DNA of 47,666 nucleotides from Actinomycetes bacterium (GTDB lineage Bacteria; Actinomycetota; Acidimicrobiia; Acidimicrobiales; Ilumatobacteraceae). A model generated the notes under the pieces. It worked only from the letters and a program-made list of their open reading frames with translations, was not told the origin of the DNA and did not search any database. The translations under genes and the position numbers were made by a program. How positions within the stretch are numbered: the stretch's first letter is position 1; every line of letters starts with the position of its first letter. The stretch is from contig JANYKS010000021.1 in NCBI GenBank assembly GCA_025358125.1, positions 1 through 47,666 of the forward strand. Reading direction: 5' to 3'. Shown in pieces: positions 25,238 through 32,559 of this stretch.

Positions 25238-25412
25238 AATGTCGAAGGGCTCCACCCTCACCGGTTCCGGCACATCTTCGCTCACTCGTGGCTTGCATGC
25301 GAGGGAAACGGAAGGGGACCTCACGCGGATTGCTGGTTGGCGGTCGGCTGACATGCTGCGTCGGTATGGAGCATCGGCCGCGGATGAGCGCGCTCGGGCA
25401 GCGCACCGAGAC
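25238..25412 (+). pseudogene. Frameshifted remnant of tyrosine recombinase (integrase) C-terminus
   Basis: Read in two frames this stretch gives the end of a phage-type integrase. Frame one (from about 25241) encodes VEGLHPHRFRHIFAHSWLA, the box II H-x-x-R-H region; after an extra G near 25310 the next frame continues EGDLTRIAGWRSADMLRRYG, which includes the conserved Gly-Trp and the expected catalytic Tyr, then ASAADERARAAHR. The upstream two thirds of the gene are absent. The layout closely follows a known actinobacterial integrase family, so this is a decayed insertion scar rather than a gene. Confidence 0.75.
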
Positions 25413-25471
25413 TTTCACCGGGCGACAGGCTTGCTTGACCGGGCCACTCGAAGCGACCGCGGACAGAACAA

Positions 25472-25511
25472 AGGGCGAGTGACCCCGGAGTTTGCCGGAG
25501 TCACCCGCCCT
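25472..25511 (-). terminator. Rho-independent terminator of secreted-protein gene
   Basis: AGGGCGAGTGAC (25472-25483) pairs with GTCACCCGCCCT (25500-25511) with one mismatch, giving a strong GC-rich stem. On the minus strand the stem is followed by TTTGTTCTG, a partial T-run, just beyond the stop of the gene at 25531. Confidence 0.65.
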
Positions 25512-25530
25512 CGCGCGAGTGTGCTGACTA

Positions 25531-26040
25531 TCAGGTGCAGTTGAAGCTGAGCTTGTCGAAGCTCACCGTGACGACACCATTTGCGTTGAGCGCCAAGTGC
25601 GACACTTGGTGGCCGACGACCGACGAGCCGTCCGGAGCGAACAACCGAACCGTGAGCGTGAACGTGAAGTTCGAGTTCTTCTCGTTCCAGTTGCCGTTCG
25701 CCCACACCGTCGCGTGTCCCGTGTAGGTCACGCCGGCCCAAGTGACCGTGACCTTGCCGGTCTCCGTGAACGTGAACCAGTATTCAGCACCGCCCGGGAA
25801 GAACGTCAGGTGGGTCACCGCGTTCCCGTCGAAGGACGCGGTGCCCGGATCACCGGTACACGGATTCGTCGCCCCGGGGTCCGTGAACGTTCCGTGCACG
25901 GTCTCGGTTATCGAAACCGTGTGACCTGTCCCTCCCGGTGCTGCCAACGCCGCTGAGGGCGCCAGCAGCGCACCGAGACCCAGAGCCCCAACGACCACGG
26001 CCAGTCGCCCGAAACGGCAGCGAATGCGTTCCTTCTTCAT
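25531..26040 (-). CDS. Secreted protein of unknown function
   Basis: A 169-residue protein with a clear Sec signal peptide: basic MKKERIRCRFGR, a hydrophobic core, and a likely cleavage after APSAALA near residue 33. The mature part is beta-rich, Thr/Asn/Gly-rich and alternating (HTVSITETVHGTFTD, YWFTFTETGKVTVTW, NFTFTLTVRLF), with two cysteines (NPCTG and the C-terminal FNCT) that could form a disulfide. It resembles small exported beta-sandwich proteins annotated only as hypothetical in actinobacteria. The start is ATG 26040, preceded by AGGAGG with a 6-base spacer; a second ATG at 26055 lacks one. Monocistronic, with its own terminator. Confidence 0.75.
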   Translation of the reverse strand: MKKERIRCRFGRLAVVVGALGLGALLAPSAALAAPGGTGHTVSITETVHGTFTDPGATNPCTGDPGTASFDGNAVTHLTFFPGGAEYWFTFTETGKVTVTWAGVTYTGHATVWANGNWNEKNSNFTFTLTVRLFAPDGSSVVGHQVSHLALNANGVVTVSFDKLSFNCT

Positions 26041-26220
26041 GAGAAACCTCCTCATCTTACGAACGACGGCCCCCAGGACGCCGGGAGCGCCGCGCTAGTG
26101 GTCGTCCTCACAAACGTCAAGCGATCACCGTCGTCAACGCGAGGCGCCTTTTCACCCGCCCCAAACTGGCGATACGCCGTGCCACGGTCGGGCAAAACCT
26201 TTGGTTCCGGGGGAAGTAAG

Positions 26221-28485
26221 CTAGGACGCGGCTCGGAGCGCTGCCCAGACTCGTTGCGATGTGCACGGCATGTCGATGTGACGCACGCCGAGATGCGAGA
26301 CCGCGTCGATCACCGCGCTCTGCACAGCCGGTGTCGACCCGATCGTGCCGCTCTCGCCGATGCCCTTCGCGCCGAGGTCGTTGAGCGGCGACGCAGTTTC
26401 GGCGTGCACCGTCTGAAAGCTCGGCAGCTCGGCCGCCGACGGGATGCCGTAGTCGGCGAAGTTGGAGGTCAGCGGGTTGCCGTCCTCGTCGTAGACCACC
26501 TCTTCGAACAGCGCTTGGGCAACGCCTTGGGCCAGCCCACCGTGGACCTGGCCTTCGGCGAGCAGCGGGTTGACGATGAAGCCGGCGTCGTCGACCGCGA
26601 CGAGTTGACGTAGCCGGGCCTGCCCGGTCTCGGTGTCGACCTCGACGACAGCGAGATGCGCACCCGACGGGAACGTGCCACCGGACTGGGTGAAGTCTCC
26701 CTCACCGAACAGAGCCGCTCCGTCGGCGGCGCAGGCAATCGCGACATCTGCCCAGGTGCGGCTGATCGCCGGGGAGCCGGCGACGTGGAAGCGCCCGTCC
26801 TCCAAGACAACGTCGGCAACATCTGCTTCGAGCAGGCGAGCGGCGATGCCACGGGCCTGATCGGCAACGAGCGCGGCCGCCCTCGACACGTTGGTGCCAC
26901 CCAACTGCACCGAACGCGAGCCCCCCGTGATCTGACTGCGTTGCACGAGGTCGGTGTCGCCGTGGACGACGGTGATGCGATCCATCGACACACCGAGCCG
27001 ATCGGCGACGAGCATCGCCCAGGTGGTGCGGTGACCCTGCCCGTACGGCGTCGTTCCGGTGATCACCTTGACGTCGACACCCTCACCATCGGCCGATGGC
27101 GTGACCTCGACCTGGCCGAGTTCGCCACCACCGGACATCGCAGTGATCTCGACGTAGACGGACACGCCGATTCCGATCTGTACCGGGTCGCCGCTCTCCC
27201 GTCGAGTCTGCTGCTCGGCGCGCAGTGCCGGATAGTCGACCGCCGCCATGAGCTTGTCGAGCCCGCCCGCGTAGTTGCCGCTGTCGTAGGTGGTACCGGT
27301 CCGCGTCGTGAACGGGAAGCGATCGGCGCGGATGAGATTGCGACGTCGTACCTCGACCGGATCCATGCCGATCTCGAGCGCGAACAGATCCATCGCCCGC
27401 TCGATCGCAGCCGCGGCCTCGGGCCGCCCGGCACCGCGGTATGCAACCGTCGGCACCGTGTTGGTGAGTACGGCCTTGGAGTCGATGTCGGCAGCAGCGA
27501 TGTCGTAGGTGCCGGTGAGCATGATCCGCGTCATGAACGGCAAGAACGCGCCGATGCGAGGATACGCACCCGCCTCCTGCACGACAGAGAGTTGATACGC
27601 GGCCACCCGCCCATCGCGCGAGCCGCCGATCTTCAACCGTTGCATCTGCCCGCGCCCGTGGCCGAGGCCGTTCATGCTCTCGCTGCGGGTCTCGGTGTAA
27701 CGCACCGGGCGACCGACGGCGCGGGCGAGCCACGGCAGCAACTGGTCCTCCGGATACGTGAGCGCCTTCGCGCCGAAGCCTCCACCGACGTCGGGGGTGA
27801 TCACCCGGACCTGCGCGGTATCGAGCCCGTACCACTCGCACAGCTTGTCCCGGATCGGGTGCGCACCCTGGCCGGCCTGCCAATGGGTCAGCCGGCCATC
27901 GGCATCCCACCGGCTCGCGGCGACGCGTGCCTCCATCGGCGACGGCGCCAGCCGCTGATTGATGATGTCGGCGGTGACCACGACCTCGCAACCGCCGAAG
28001 TCGACCTCACGCCCCGGCAGGCGGACACAGATGTTGGTGCCAGCGCTCGGGAACAGCAACACGTCGTCGGCCAGGCCCTGGGCGACACTCACCGCGCTCG
28101 GCAAGACGTCGTAGTCGACGATCACCATCTGCGCCGCGTCGGTGGCCTGGGCGCGGGTCTCCGCGACCACTGCAACGATCGGCTCACCGACGTAGCGAAC
28201 TCTGTCGGAGGCCAATGCGGTGCGGGGGAAGATCGCCGGGAGGAACGGGATATCGAGCGGGAACGGCCCGAGGTCGATTTCGGCGGAGGTGTAGACGCCG
28301 AGTACTCCCGGCGCCTCCAGCGCCTCGGCGATGTCGATCCCTGTAAGCATCGCGTGTGCCATCTGCGAGCGCACGTAGACCACATGCGTTGCTCCATCGA
28401 TGTCGAGGTTGTCGATGAACGTTCCGTTCCCCGTCAACAGCGACGGATCCTCGGTCCGCACCACTCGTTCGCCGATCAACCCCAT
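26221..28485 (-). CDS. Xanthine dehydrogenase/CoxL-type molybdopterin subunit (form II)
   Basis: A 754-residue molybdenum hydroxylase large subunit. The N-terminal hammerhead domain (about 15-130) begins GERVVRTEDPSLLTGNGTFID. The Mo-cofactor domain follows, with GGGFGAKALTYPEDQL, AYRGAGRPEAAAAIERAMDL (near 347) and the active-site loop GAKGIGESGTIGSTPA (near 703) supplying the catalytic Glu. AYRGAGR is the form II motif; true CO dehydrogenases have AYxCSFR, so CO is not the expected substrate and an aldehyde or heteroaromatic compound is more likely. The usual FAD and 2Fe-2S subunits are not adjacent. A GAGGAGG Shine-Dalgarno precedes ATG 28485. Confidence 0.88.
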   Translation of the reverse strand: MGLIGERVVRTEDPSLLTGNGTFIDNLDIDGATHVVYVRSQMAHAMLTGIDIAEALEAPGVLGVYTSAEIDLGPFPLDIPFLPAIFPRTALASDRVRYVGEPIVAVVAETRAQATDAAQMVIVDYDVLPSAVSVAQGLADDVLLFPSAGTNICVRLPGREVDFGGCEVVVTADIINQRLAPSPMEARVAASRWDADGRLTHWQAGQGAHPIRDKLCEWYGLDTAQVRVITPDVGGGFGAKALTYPEDQLLPWLARAVGRPVRYTETRSESMNGLGHGRGQMQRLKIGGSRDGRVAAYQLSVVQEAGAYPRIGAFLPFMTRIMLTGTYDIAAADIDSKAVLTNTVPTVAYRGAGRPEAAAAIERAMDLFALEIGMDPVEVRRRNLIRADRFPFTTRTGTTYDSGNYAGGLDKLMAAVDYPALRAEQQTRRESGDPVQIGIGVSVYVEITAMSGGGELGQVEVTPSADGEGVDVKVITGTTPYGQGHRTTWAMLVADRLGVSMDRITVVHGDTDLVQRSQITGGSRSVQLGGTNVSRAAALVADQARGIAARLLEADVADVVLEDGRFHVAGSPAISRTWADVAIACAADGAALFGEGDFTQSGGTFPSGAHLAVVEVDTETGQARLRQLVAVDDAGFIVNPLLAEGQVHGGLAQGVAQALFEEVVYDEDGNPLTSNFADYGIPSAAELPSFQTVHAETASPLNDLGAKGIGESGTIGSTPAVQSAVIDAVSHLGVRHIDMPCTSQRVWAALRAAS

Positions 28486-28569
28486 CGTGTGATCCTCCTC
28501 GATCGTTAATATCCGGACCGTTCACCCGTCGCCGGTCGACGAGCAATGCAACTCCTACCGAGGATGGCA

Positions 28570-28575
28570 TAGATT
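28570..28575 (+). promoter_or_regulatory. Putative -10 (TAGATT), leaderless
   Basis: TAGATT ends 6 bases before ATG 28582 and no Shine-Dalgarno intervenes. The same hexamer lies 7 bases before the start at 47523. Confidence 0.5.
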
Positions 28576-28581
28576 CGCACC

Positions 28582-29769
28582 ATGACCCTGACCGAGCCAG
28601 CACCACCGAAGGCCGAACGCTGGACTGCACAGTGGAAGGAACTCTACGCCGAAGTCATCACCACCGGACTCTGCACCGGGTGCGCCGGTTGCGTCGTCAC
28701 CTGTCCGCACGATGTGATCGGGTACGAACACGCCGAGGGCAAGTACATCCCGTTCCACCTCGAGCAAGAACTCGGCCTCGACAACTGCATCCACGGCGAG
28801 AAGGGCTGCACCACGTGCACCCGCGCCTGCCCCCGCTTCCGGGCATGGGAGCCGGCCGCTGACATGCACCTGTTCGGGCGGACCCGCGAGCCCGACGAGA
28901 TGGCCGGCATCTGGCGCCAGCTGTACCTCACCCGCGCCAGCGACGACATGGTCCACAAGATCGGTCAAGACGGTGGGTTCGTGTCGGCAATGCTGATCTG
29001 GCTGATGGAGCACAACTACATCGAGGCCGCGATGGTCGGTGGCGTAGACGACGACGACGCGTGGAAGGCCAAGCCGGTGCTCGCCCACAACAAGGAGGAG
29101 GTGCTCGCCACGGCCGGCAGCCGCTACACGTATTGCGCCACCCCGTTGGCTCTGCTCACCGCCAAGCAAGAGGGCCTGTCCAAGCTCGCCCTCGTCGGCA
29201 TGGGGTGCCAGACCTCGTCGCCGCCCGTCATGTGGGATCGCAAGGCCGGCAAGGAGTCGAGGCCGTTCCTGTTCAACATCGGCCTGCTGTGCAGCAAGAC
29301 GTTCGACGATGCGATCTTCCCGGAACTGTTCGAGGCCAAATACGGCCTGAAGAAGTCGGAGATGGCGAAGATGAACATCAAAGGCGTGTTCCAGATCTGG
29401 ATGAAGGACGGCGCGTACCACGAGATCGATCTGAAGGAATGCCACCAGTGGACCCGGCAGGGTTGCAAGAGCTGCCCCGATTTCGCCGCCGAGCATTCCG
29501 ACATCGCGACAGGTGGCATCGGTCTGGACAACGACTGGACGCTCACCATCGTGCGCACCGAACTCGGCGAGGAAGTCATCAACCGGATGATCGCCGACGG
29601 TTCGATCATCGCGAGGCCCGCCCAGGAGGACAAGGAGGCGATGCGATTGCTGCGCCTGCTCTCGATCGTCAGCCGTCGCCGCTGGCCCGAATTCGCCGAC
29701 AAGGCCCCCTCCGTCGGCGTCCCCCCGCCGAAGAAGAAGGCCGACGCCCCGGCTCCCAGCGCCCACTGA
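28582..29769 (+). CDS. FrhB/FpoF-type F420 hydrogenase/dehydrogenase beta subunit-like protein
   Basis: A 395-residue flavo-iron-sulfur protein. The N-terminal ferredoxin region has CTGCAGCVVTCPH (about 31-43), followed by CIHGEKGCTTCTRACP, together suggesting two [4Fe-4S] clusters. The FrhB N- and C-terminal domains follow, with ATAGSRYTYCATPLALL, GMGCQTSS and GCKSCPDFAAEHSDIATGG. The family couples F420H2 or a flavin to Fe-S electron transfer; actinobacterial solo members have poorly known partners. The C-terminus ends in a Lys/Pro/Ala tail. Divergent from the molybdopterin subunit with a 96-base gap, so a redox link between the two is possible but unproven. Confidence 0.82.
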   Translation: MTLTEPAPPKAERWTAQWKELYAEVITTGLCTGCAGCVVTCPHDVIGYEHAEGKYIPFHLEQELGLDNCIHGEKGCTTCTRACPRFRAWEPAADMHLFGRTREPDEMAGIWRQLYLTRASDDMVHKIGQDGGFVSAMLIWLMEHNYIEAAMVGGVDDDDAWKAKPVLAHNKEEVLATAGSRYTYCATPLALLTAKQEGLSKLALVGMGCQTSSPPVMWDRKAGKESRPFLFNIGLLCSKTFDDAIFPELFEAKYGLKKSEMAKMNIKGVFQIWMKDGAYHEIDLKECHQWTRQGCKSCPDFAAEHSDIATGGIGLDNDWTLTIVRTELGEEVINRMIADGSIIARPAQEDKEAMRLLRLLSIVSRRRWPEFADKAPSVGVPPPKKKADAPAPSAH

Positions 29770-29892
29770 CCCGGCTGCGGCCGACCTCGCCGGGCCCAAG
29801 TCACGCTCACCCGCACCGTCACCGTGCACCACAGCTGTACTTCCTCCAAAGGGCGGCCGGCGGCAGGCCCGGGCGGCGACCGACGGAGCGGT

Positions 29893-30579
29893 TCACCCGG
29901 CAAGGGCGACGGCGCGAGCGAAGGCGGCGTCGAGCATCGCCTCGGTGAGGCGGCCGGTGAAAGTGTTCTGCTGACTCGGGTGGAAAGAGCACAGCAGCGT
30001 CAGACCGTCGGGCGCCGGTGTCTCGACGAGGTGGCCGAACTTCGGGCGCGGCCGCACACCGAACTCCGAGCACGCTGCCTCGTACGCGAACGCGCCGAGG
30101 CAGACGACGACCTTGGCCTTGGTCAGCAGCGCGAACTCGCGCCGCAGGAACGGGCGGCAGTTGTCGCGCTCGCTCGTCTCGGGCTTGTTCGCCGGCGGGG
30201 CGCACTTCACCGCGGCAGTCACCCACGCGTTCACCAGTTCCAGACCGTCGTCGGCCCGCACCGACGACGCCTGATTCGCCAGGCCGGCCCGATGCATGGC
30301 CCGGAACAGCCAATCGCCGCTGCGGTCGCCGGTGAACATCCGCCCGGTGCGATTCGCCCCGTGCGCTGCCGGTGCGAGGCCGAGCACCACGATGGCCGCA
30401 TCCGGGTCGCCGAAGCCCGAAATCGGCCGGCCCCAGTAGGAGTCGTCGCGGTACGAGGCCCGCTTCTCGGCTGCTACCAGCTCTCTCCAGGCAACGAGGC
30501 GCGGACAGGCCGCACAAGCAGTCACGTCGCTGCGCAGTTCTGCGAACGCACGTGACGATGGCCGGCTGGGGAGACTCAC
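29893..30579 (-). CDS. Uracil-DNA glycosylase, type 5 (UdgB-like)
   Basis: A 228-residue DNA-repair glycosylase of the Fe-S uracil-DNA glycosylase superfamily, removing uracil and other deaminated bases. Motif 1 is LGLAPAAHGANRTGRMFTGD, typical of family 5 where the catalytic polar residue is replaced; motif 2 is FHPSQQNTFTGRLTE. Four cysteines (CAACPRL near residue 24, then AAVKCAPP and DNCRPFL) fit the [4Fe-4S] site. Start GTG 30579 is chosen because TAGCGT lies 7 bases upstream; an in-frame TTG at 30600 is the alternative. Divergent from the phosphatase operon. Confidence 0.85.
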   Translation of the reverse strand: MSLPSRPSSRAFAELRSDVTACAACPRLVAWRELVAAEKRASYRDDSYWGRPISGFGDPDAAIVVLGLAPAAHGANRTGRMFTGDRSGDWLFRAMHRAGLANQASSVRADDGLELVNAWVTAAVKCAPPANKPETSERDNCRPFLRREFALLTKAKVVVCLGAFAYEAACSEFGVRPRPKFGHLVETPAPDGLTLLCSFHPSQQNTFTGRLTEAMLDAAFARAVALAG

Positions 30580-30586
30580 GACCCCG

Positions 30587-30592
30587 ACGCTA
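30587..30592 (-). promoter_or_regulatory. Putative -10 (TAGCGT), leaderless
   Basis: On the minus strand TAGCGT is followed by 7 bases and then GTG 30579 of the glycosylase gene. Confidence 0.4.
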
Positions 30593-30616
30593 CGCGCCAA
30601 ATCCTGCTGCCGCCGT

Positions 30617-30622
30617 TACATT
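30617..30622 (+). promoter_or_regulatory. Putative -10 (TACATT), leaderless
   Basis: TACATT ends 8 bases before ATG 30631 and no Shine-Dalgarno is present. It is back-to-back with the minus-strand box at 30587-30592. Confidence 0.35.
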
Positions 30623-30630
30623 GGCTTCAC

Positions 30631-31281
30631 ATGGCGAAGAAGACTCCACCCGGTCCCAAGCCCACGTTGATCATTCTGGTCCGGCATGGTCAGACCCCGA
30701 CGACGGGCAAGATCCTTCCCGGCCGCGCGCCAGGCTTGCACCTGGCCGACGCCGGCAGGGTCCAGGCCGAAACGGCCGCGAGCCGCATTGCCGCATTGCC
30801 AGCAGTCGATGCAATCTACGCCTCGCCACTCGTTCGGGCCCGCGAGACCGCAGCACCGATCGCCAGGGCACTCGGCCGGAAGGTGCAGATCGACAAAGGT
30901 CTGCTCGAATGCGACTTCGGCGAATGGACGGGCGCCGAGCTGAAGAATCTGATGAAGCTGCCCGAGTGGACCACCGTGCAGCGTTCGCCGTCCACGTTCC
31001 GGTTCCCTGGCGGCGAAAGCTTCACCGAGATGCAGACCCGTATCGTCAGCGCGCTCGACCGGATCTGCCACGAACATCCCGGCGGGGTCGTCGTGTGCGT
31101 GTCGCACGCCGACCCGATCAAGGCCGCGGTCGCCCACGCGATGGGTACCCACATCGATCTGTTCCAGCGCATCGTCATCTCGACATGCTCGATCAGCGCC
31201 GTTGCCTACAGCGTGAGCGGCCCGATTGTCCTCACAGTCAACTCAACGGGTGGCTCGCTCAGCGAGTTGCGGCCTTCGTAG
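30631..31281 (+). CDS. Histidine phosphatase, MSMEG_4193 family
   Basis: A 216-residue histidine phosphatase/phosphoglycerate-mutase-like protein. The phospho-histidine motif is LVRHGQT with Arg18-His19-Gly20; the second active-site His is His159 in CVSHADP, and ASPLVRARETA adds the conserved Arg. The acidic ECDFGEWTG segment fits phosphatase rather than mutase function. It is the first gene of a three-gene unit with DUF3090 and a kinase-like protein, an order I recall from mycobacteria (Rv2135c-Rv2134c-Rv2133c). Substrate unknown; the partner genes suggest a specific role rather than glycolysis. Confidence 0.85.
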   Translation: MAKKTPPGPKPTLIILVRHGQTPTTGKILPGRAPGLHLADAGRVQAETAASRIAALPAVDAIYASPLVRARETAAPIARALGRKVQIDKGLLECDFGEWTGAELKNLMKLPEWTTVQRSPSTFRFPGGESFTEMQTRIVSALDRICHEHPGGVVVCVSHADPIKAAVAHAMGTHIDLFQRIVISTCSISAVAYSVSGPIVLTVNSTGGSLSELRPS

Positions 31282-31293
31282 GGGAGCTGTCGG

Positions 31294-31806
31294 ATGGGTG
31301 TCTTCTTCCAACTCGACGACGTGGATGCTTTCACCACTGCCGCCGTCGGTCAACCCGGCCAGCGAGTGTTCTACCTCCACGTCCGCCAGGACGAGATTCG
31401 CGTCACGGTGAAGTGCGAGAAGCAGCAGGCCGCGGCGATCGTCGAATATCTGCGCAAGGTGATGAACGATCTACCGTCCCCGAGCACCAAGCCGCTGCCG
31501 ACCTCGGTCGAGTTGGACGAGCCGGTCGACGCGGCCTTCGTGCTCGGCGCGATCGGCCTCGGCTACGACCGCGAGAGCGACCGCTTGCTGGTGCAACTCG
31601 AAGAGGTCGTGGTCGTCGACGAGAACGGCGAGCCAGATCCTGAGGCGCTCGAAGATCGTGGCCACATCCGCCTCCTCCTCCAGCGCGGCCAGGCACTCGC
31701 GTTCTGCGAGCACACAGAAAGCGTTGTCGCTGCCGGTCGGCCCCCGTGCAAGTTCTGCGGCCGACCGCTAGACCGCGACGGACACGCATGTCCAAAGATG
31801 AACTGA
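31294..31806 (+). CDS. DUF3090 family protein
   Basis: A 170-residue actinobacterial protein of unknown function. Most of it is an alpha/beta domain (FYLHVRQDEIRVTVKCEKQQ, AFVLGAIGLGYDRESDRLLVQ). The C-terminus has four cysteines (AFCEHTE, then PPCKFCGRPL and HACPKMN) forming a likely zinc ribbon or rubredoxin-like knuckle. A GGGAG lies upstream of ATG 31294. Its last 19 bases overlap the next gene. Conserved co-occurrence with the phosphatase and kinase-like genes suggests it bridges or regulates them. Confidence 0.85.
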   Translation: MGVFFQLDDVDAFTTAAVGQPGQRVFYLHVRQDEIRVTVKCEKQQAAAIVEYLRKVMNDLPSPSTKPLPTSVELDEPVDAAFVLGAIGLGYDRESDRLLVQLEEVVVVDENGEPDPEALEDRGHIRLLLQRGQALAFCEHTESVVAAGRPPCKFCGRPLDRDGHACPKMN

Positions 31807-32528
31807 ACAGCACCGACGAACTCAGCCTCACGGATGAGTCGAGGCGCGAGCTGCTCCTGAAGGGCGACATCGACATCGAGGGCCGCATGCCGTGGAGCAG
31901 CAATGCCACGTTCCTCGTCAATGTGTGCAGGGGCGAGTTGCGCGGCCGGGCGATCTACAAGCCGCTGCGCGGCGAGCGACCGCTGTGGGACTTCCCACCA
32001 GGTCTCCATCGGCGCGAGGTCGCTGCGTACCTGCTCAGCGAGGCCATGGGCTTCCACATGGTGCCGCCGACTATTCTTCGCGACGGACCGCTCGGCGAGG
32101 GCTCGCTGCAATGGTTCGTCGATGCCGACCATCAGCAGCACTACTTCACGCTCTATGAAAGGCGCCAGGACCTCCACGACCGGCTGCGGCTGATGGCTGT
32201 CCTCGACGTCGTCGCCAACAACACCGACCGCAAGAGCGGGCACTGCTTGCTCGCGCGCGACGACAGCATCTGGGGCATCGACCACGGACTGTGTTTCGCG
32301 GTCGACTTCAAGTTGCGCACAGTGATCTGGGAGTTCGGTGGCGAGACGCTGCCCGATGCAGCGATCGCTCCGTTGCAGCAGTTGGCCGAGCGGGTGCCGC
32401 TCGGCATCGCCGCGCTGCTCGACGATGACGAGGTCTCAGCGATTCAAGAGCGTGCCGGGTGGCTGCTCCGACATGGCGAGTTTCCGATCGACGAAAGCGG
32501 CCGCAGGTACCCGTGGCCGCTGGTGTAG
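31788..32528 (+). CDS. SCO1664-family protein, PI3/4-kinase-like fold
   Basis: A 246-residue protein of the SCO1664 family. Its motifs look like an atypical (PI3/4K- or HipA-like) kinase: Lys58 in AIYKPLRGE, Glu77 in LHRREVAAYLLSEAMG, a D-x4-N arrangement at Asp140-Asn145, and Asp165 in GIDHGLCF standing where a DxG Mg-binding residue would be. If active it would phosphorylate a small molecule or protein, opposing the phosphatase encoded two genes upstream. The start ATG 31788 lies inside the DUF3090 gene, implying coupling. Kinase activity is inference from motif order only. Confidence 0.75.
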   Translation: MSKDELNSTDELSLTDESRRELLLKGDIDIEGRMPWSSNATFLVNVCRGELRGRAIYKPLRGERPLWDFPPGLHRREVAAYLLSEAMGFHMVPPTILRDGPLGEGSLQWFVDADHQQHYFTLYERRQDLHDRLRLMAVLDVVANNTDRKSGHCLLARDDSIWGIDHGLCFAVDFKLRTVIWEFGGETLPDAAIAPLQQLAERVPLGIAALLDDDEVSAIQERAGWLLRHGEFPIDESGRRYPWPLV

Positions 32529-32559
32529 CGGCCGATCGCCGATCCGGCGAGTGAGGGGC

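Larger units (their letters stand above)
25079..25530. other. 452-base stretch without an intact gene
   Basis: Between zwf and the secreted-protein gene. It begins with GC-rich sequence, then a short minus-strand open stretch (25122-25226) whose translation ends AAYQFTYDFLVEEPKAALA and a few more residues and looks protein-like but belongs to no family I recognise. The integrase remnant (about 25238-25412) and a terminator hairpin (25472-25511) follow. Two truncated coding pieces facing each other suggest a recombination junction; this is inference. Confidence 0.5.

Noticed and set aside
26221-28485. Aerobic carbon monoxide dehydrogenase (coxL form I)
   Set aside because: The active-site loop reads AYRGAGR, not AYxCSFR, and the coxM/coxS genes are missing.
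26656-28509. 617-codon open frame on the plus strand
   Set aside because: It is antisense to the xanthine dehydrogenase-type gene in a GC-rich region. Its translation is Arg/Gly/His-rich with no family motif, whereas the minus strand shows complete motifs and a Shine-Dalgarno.
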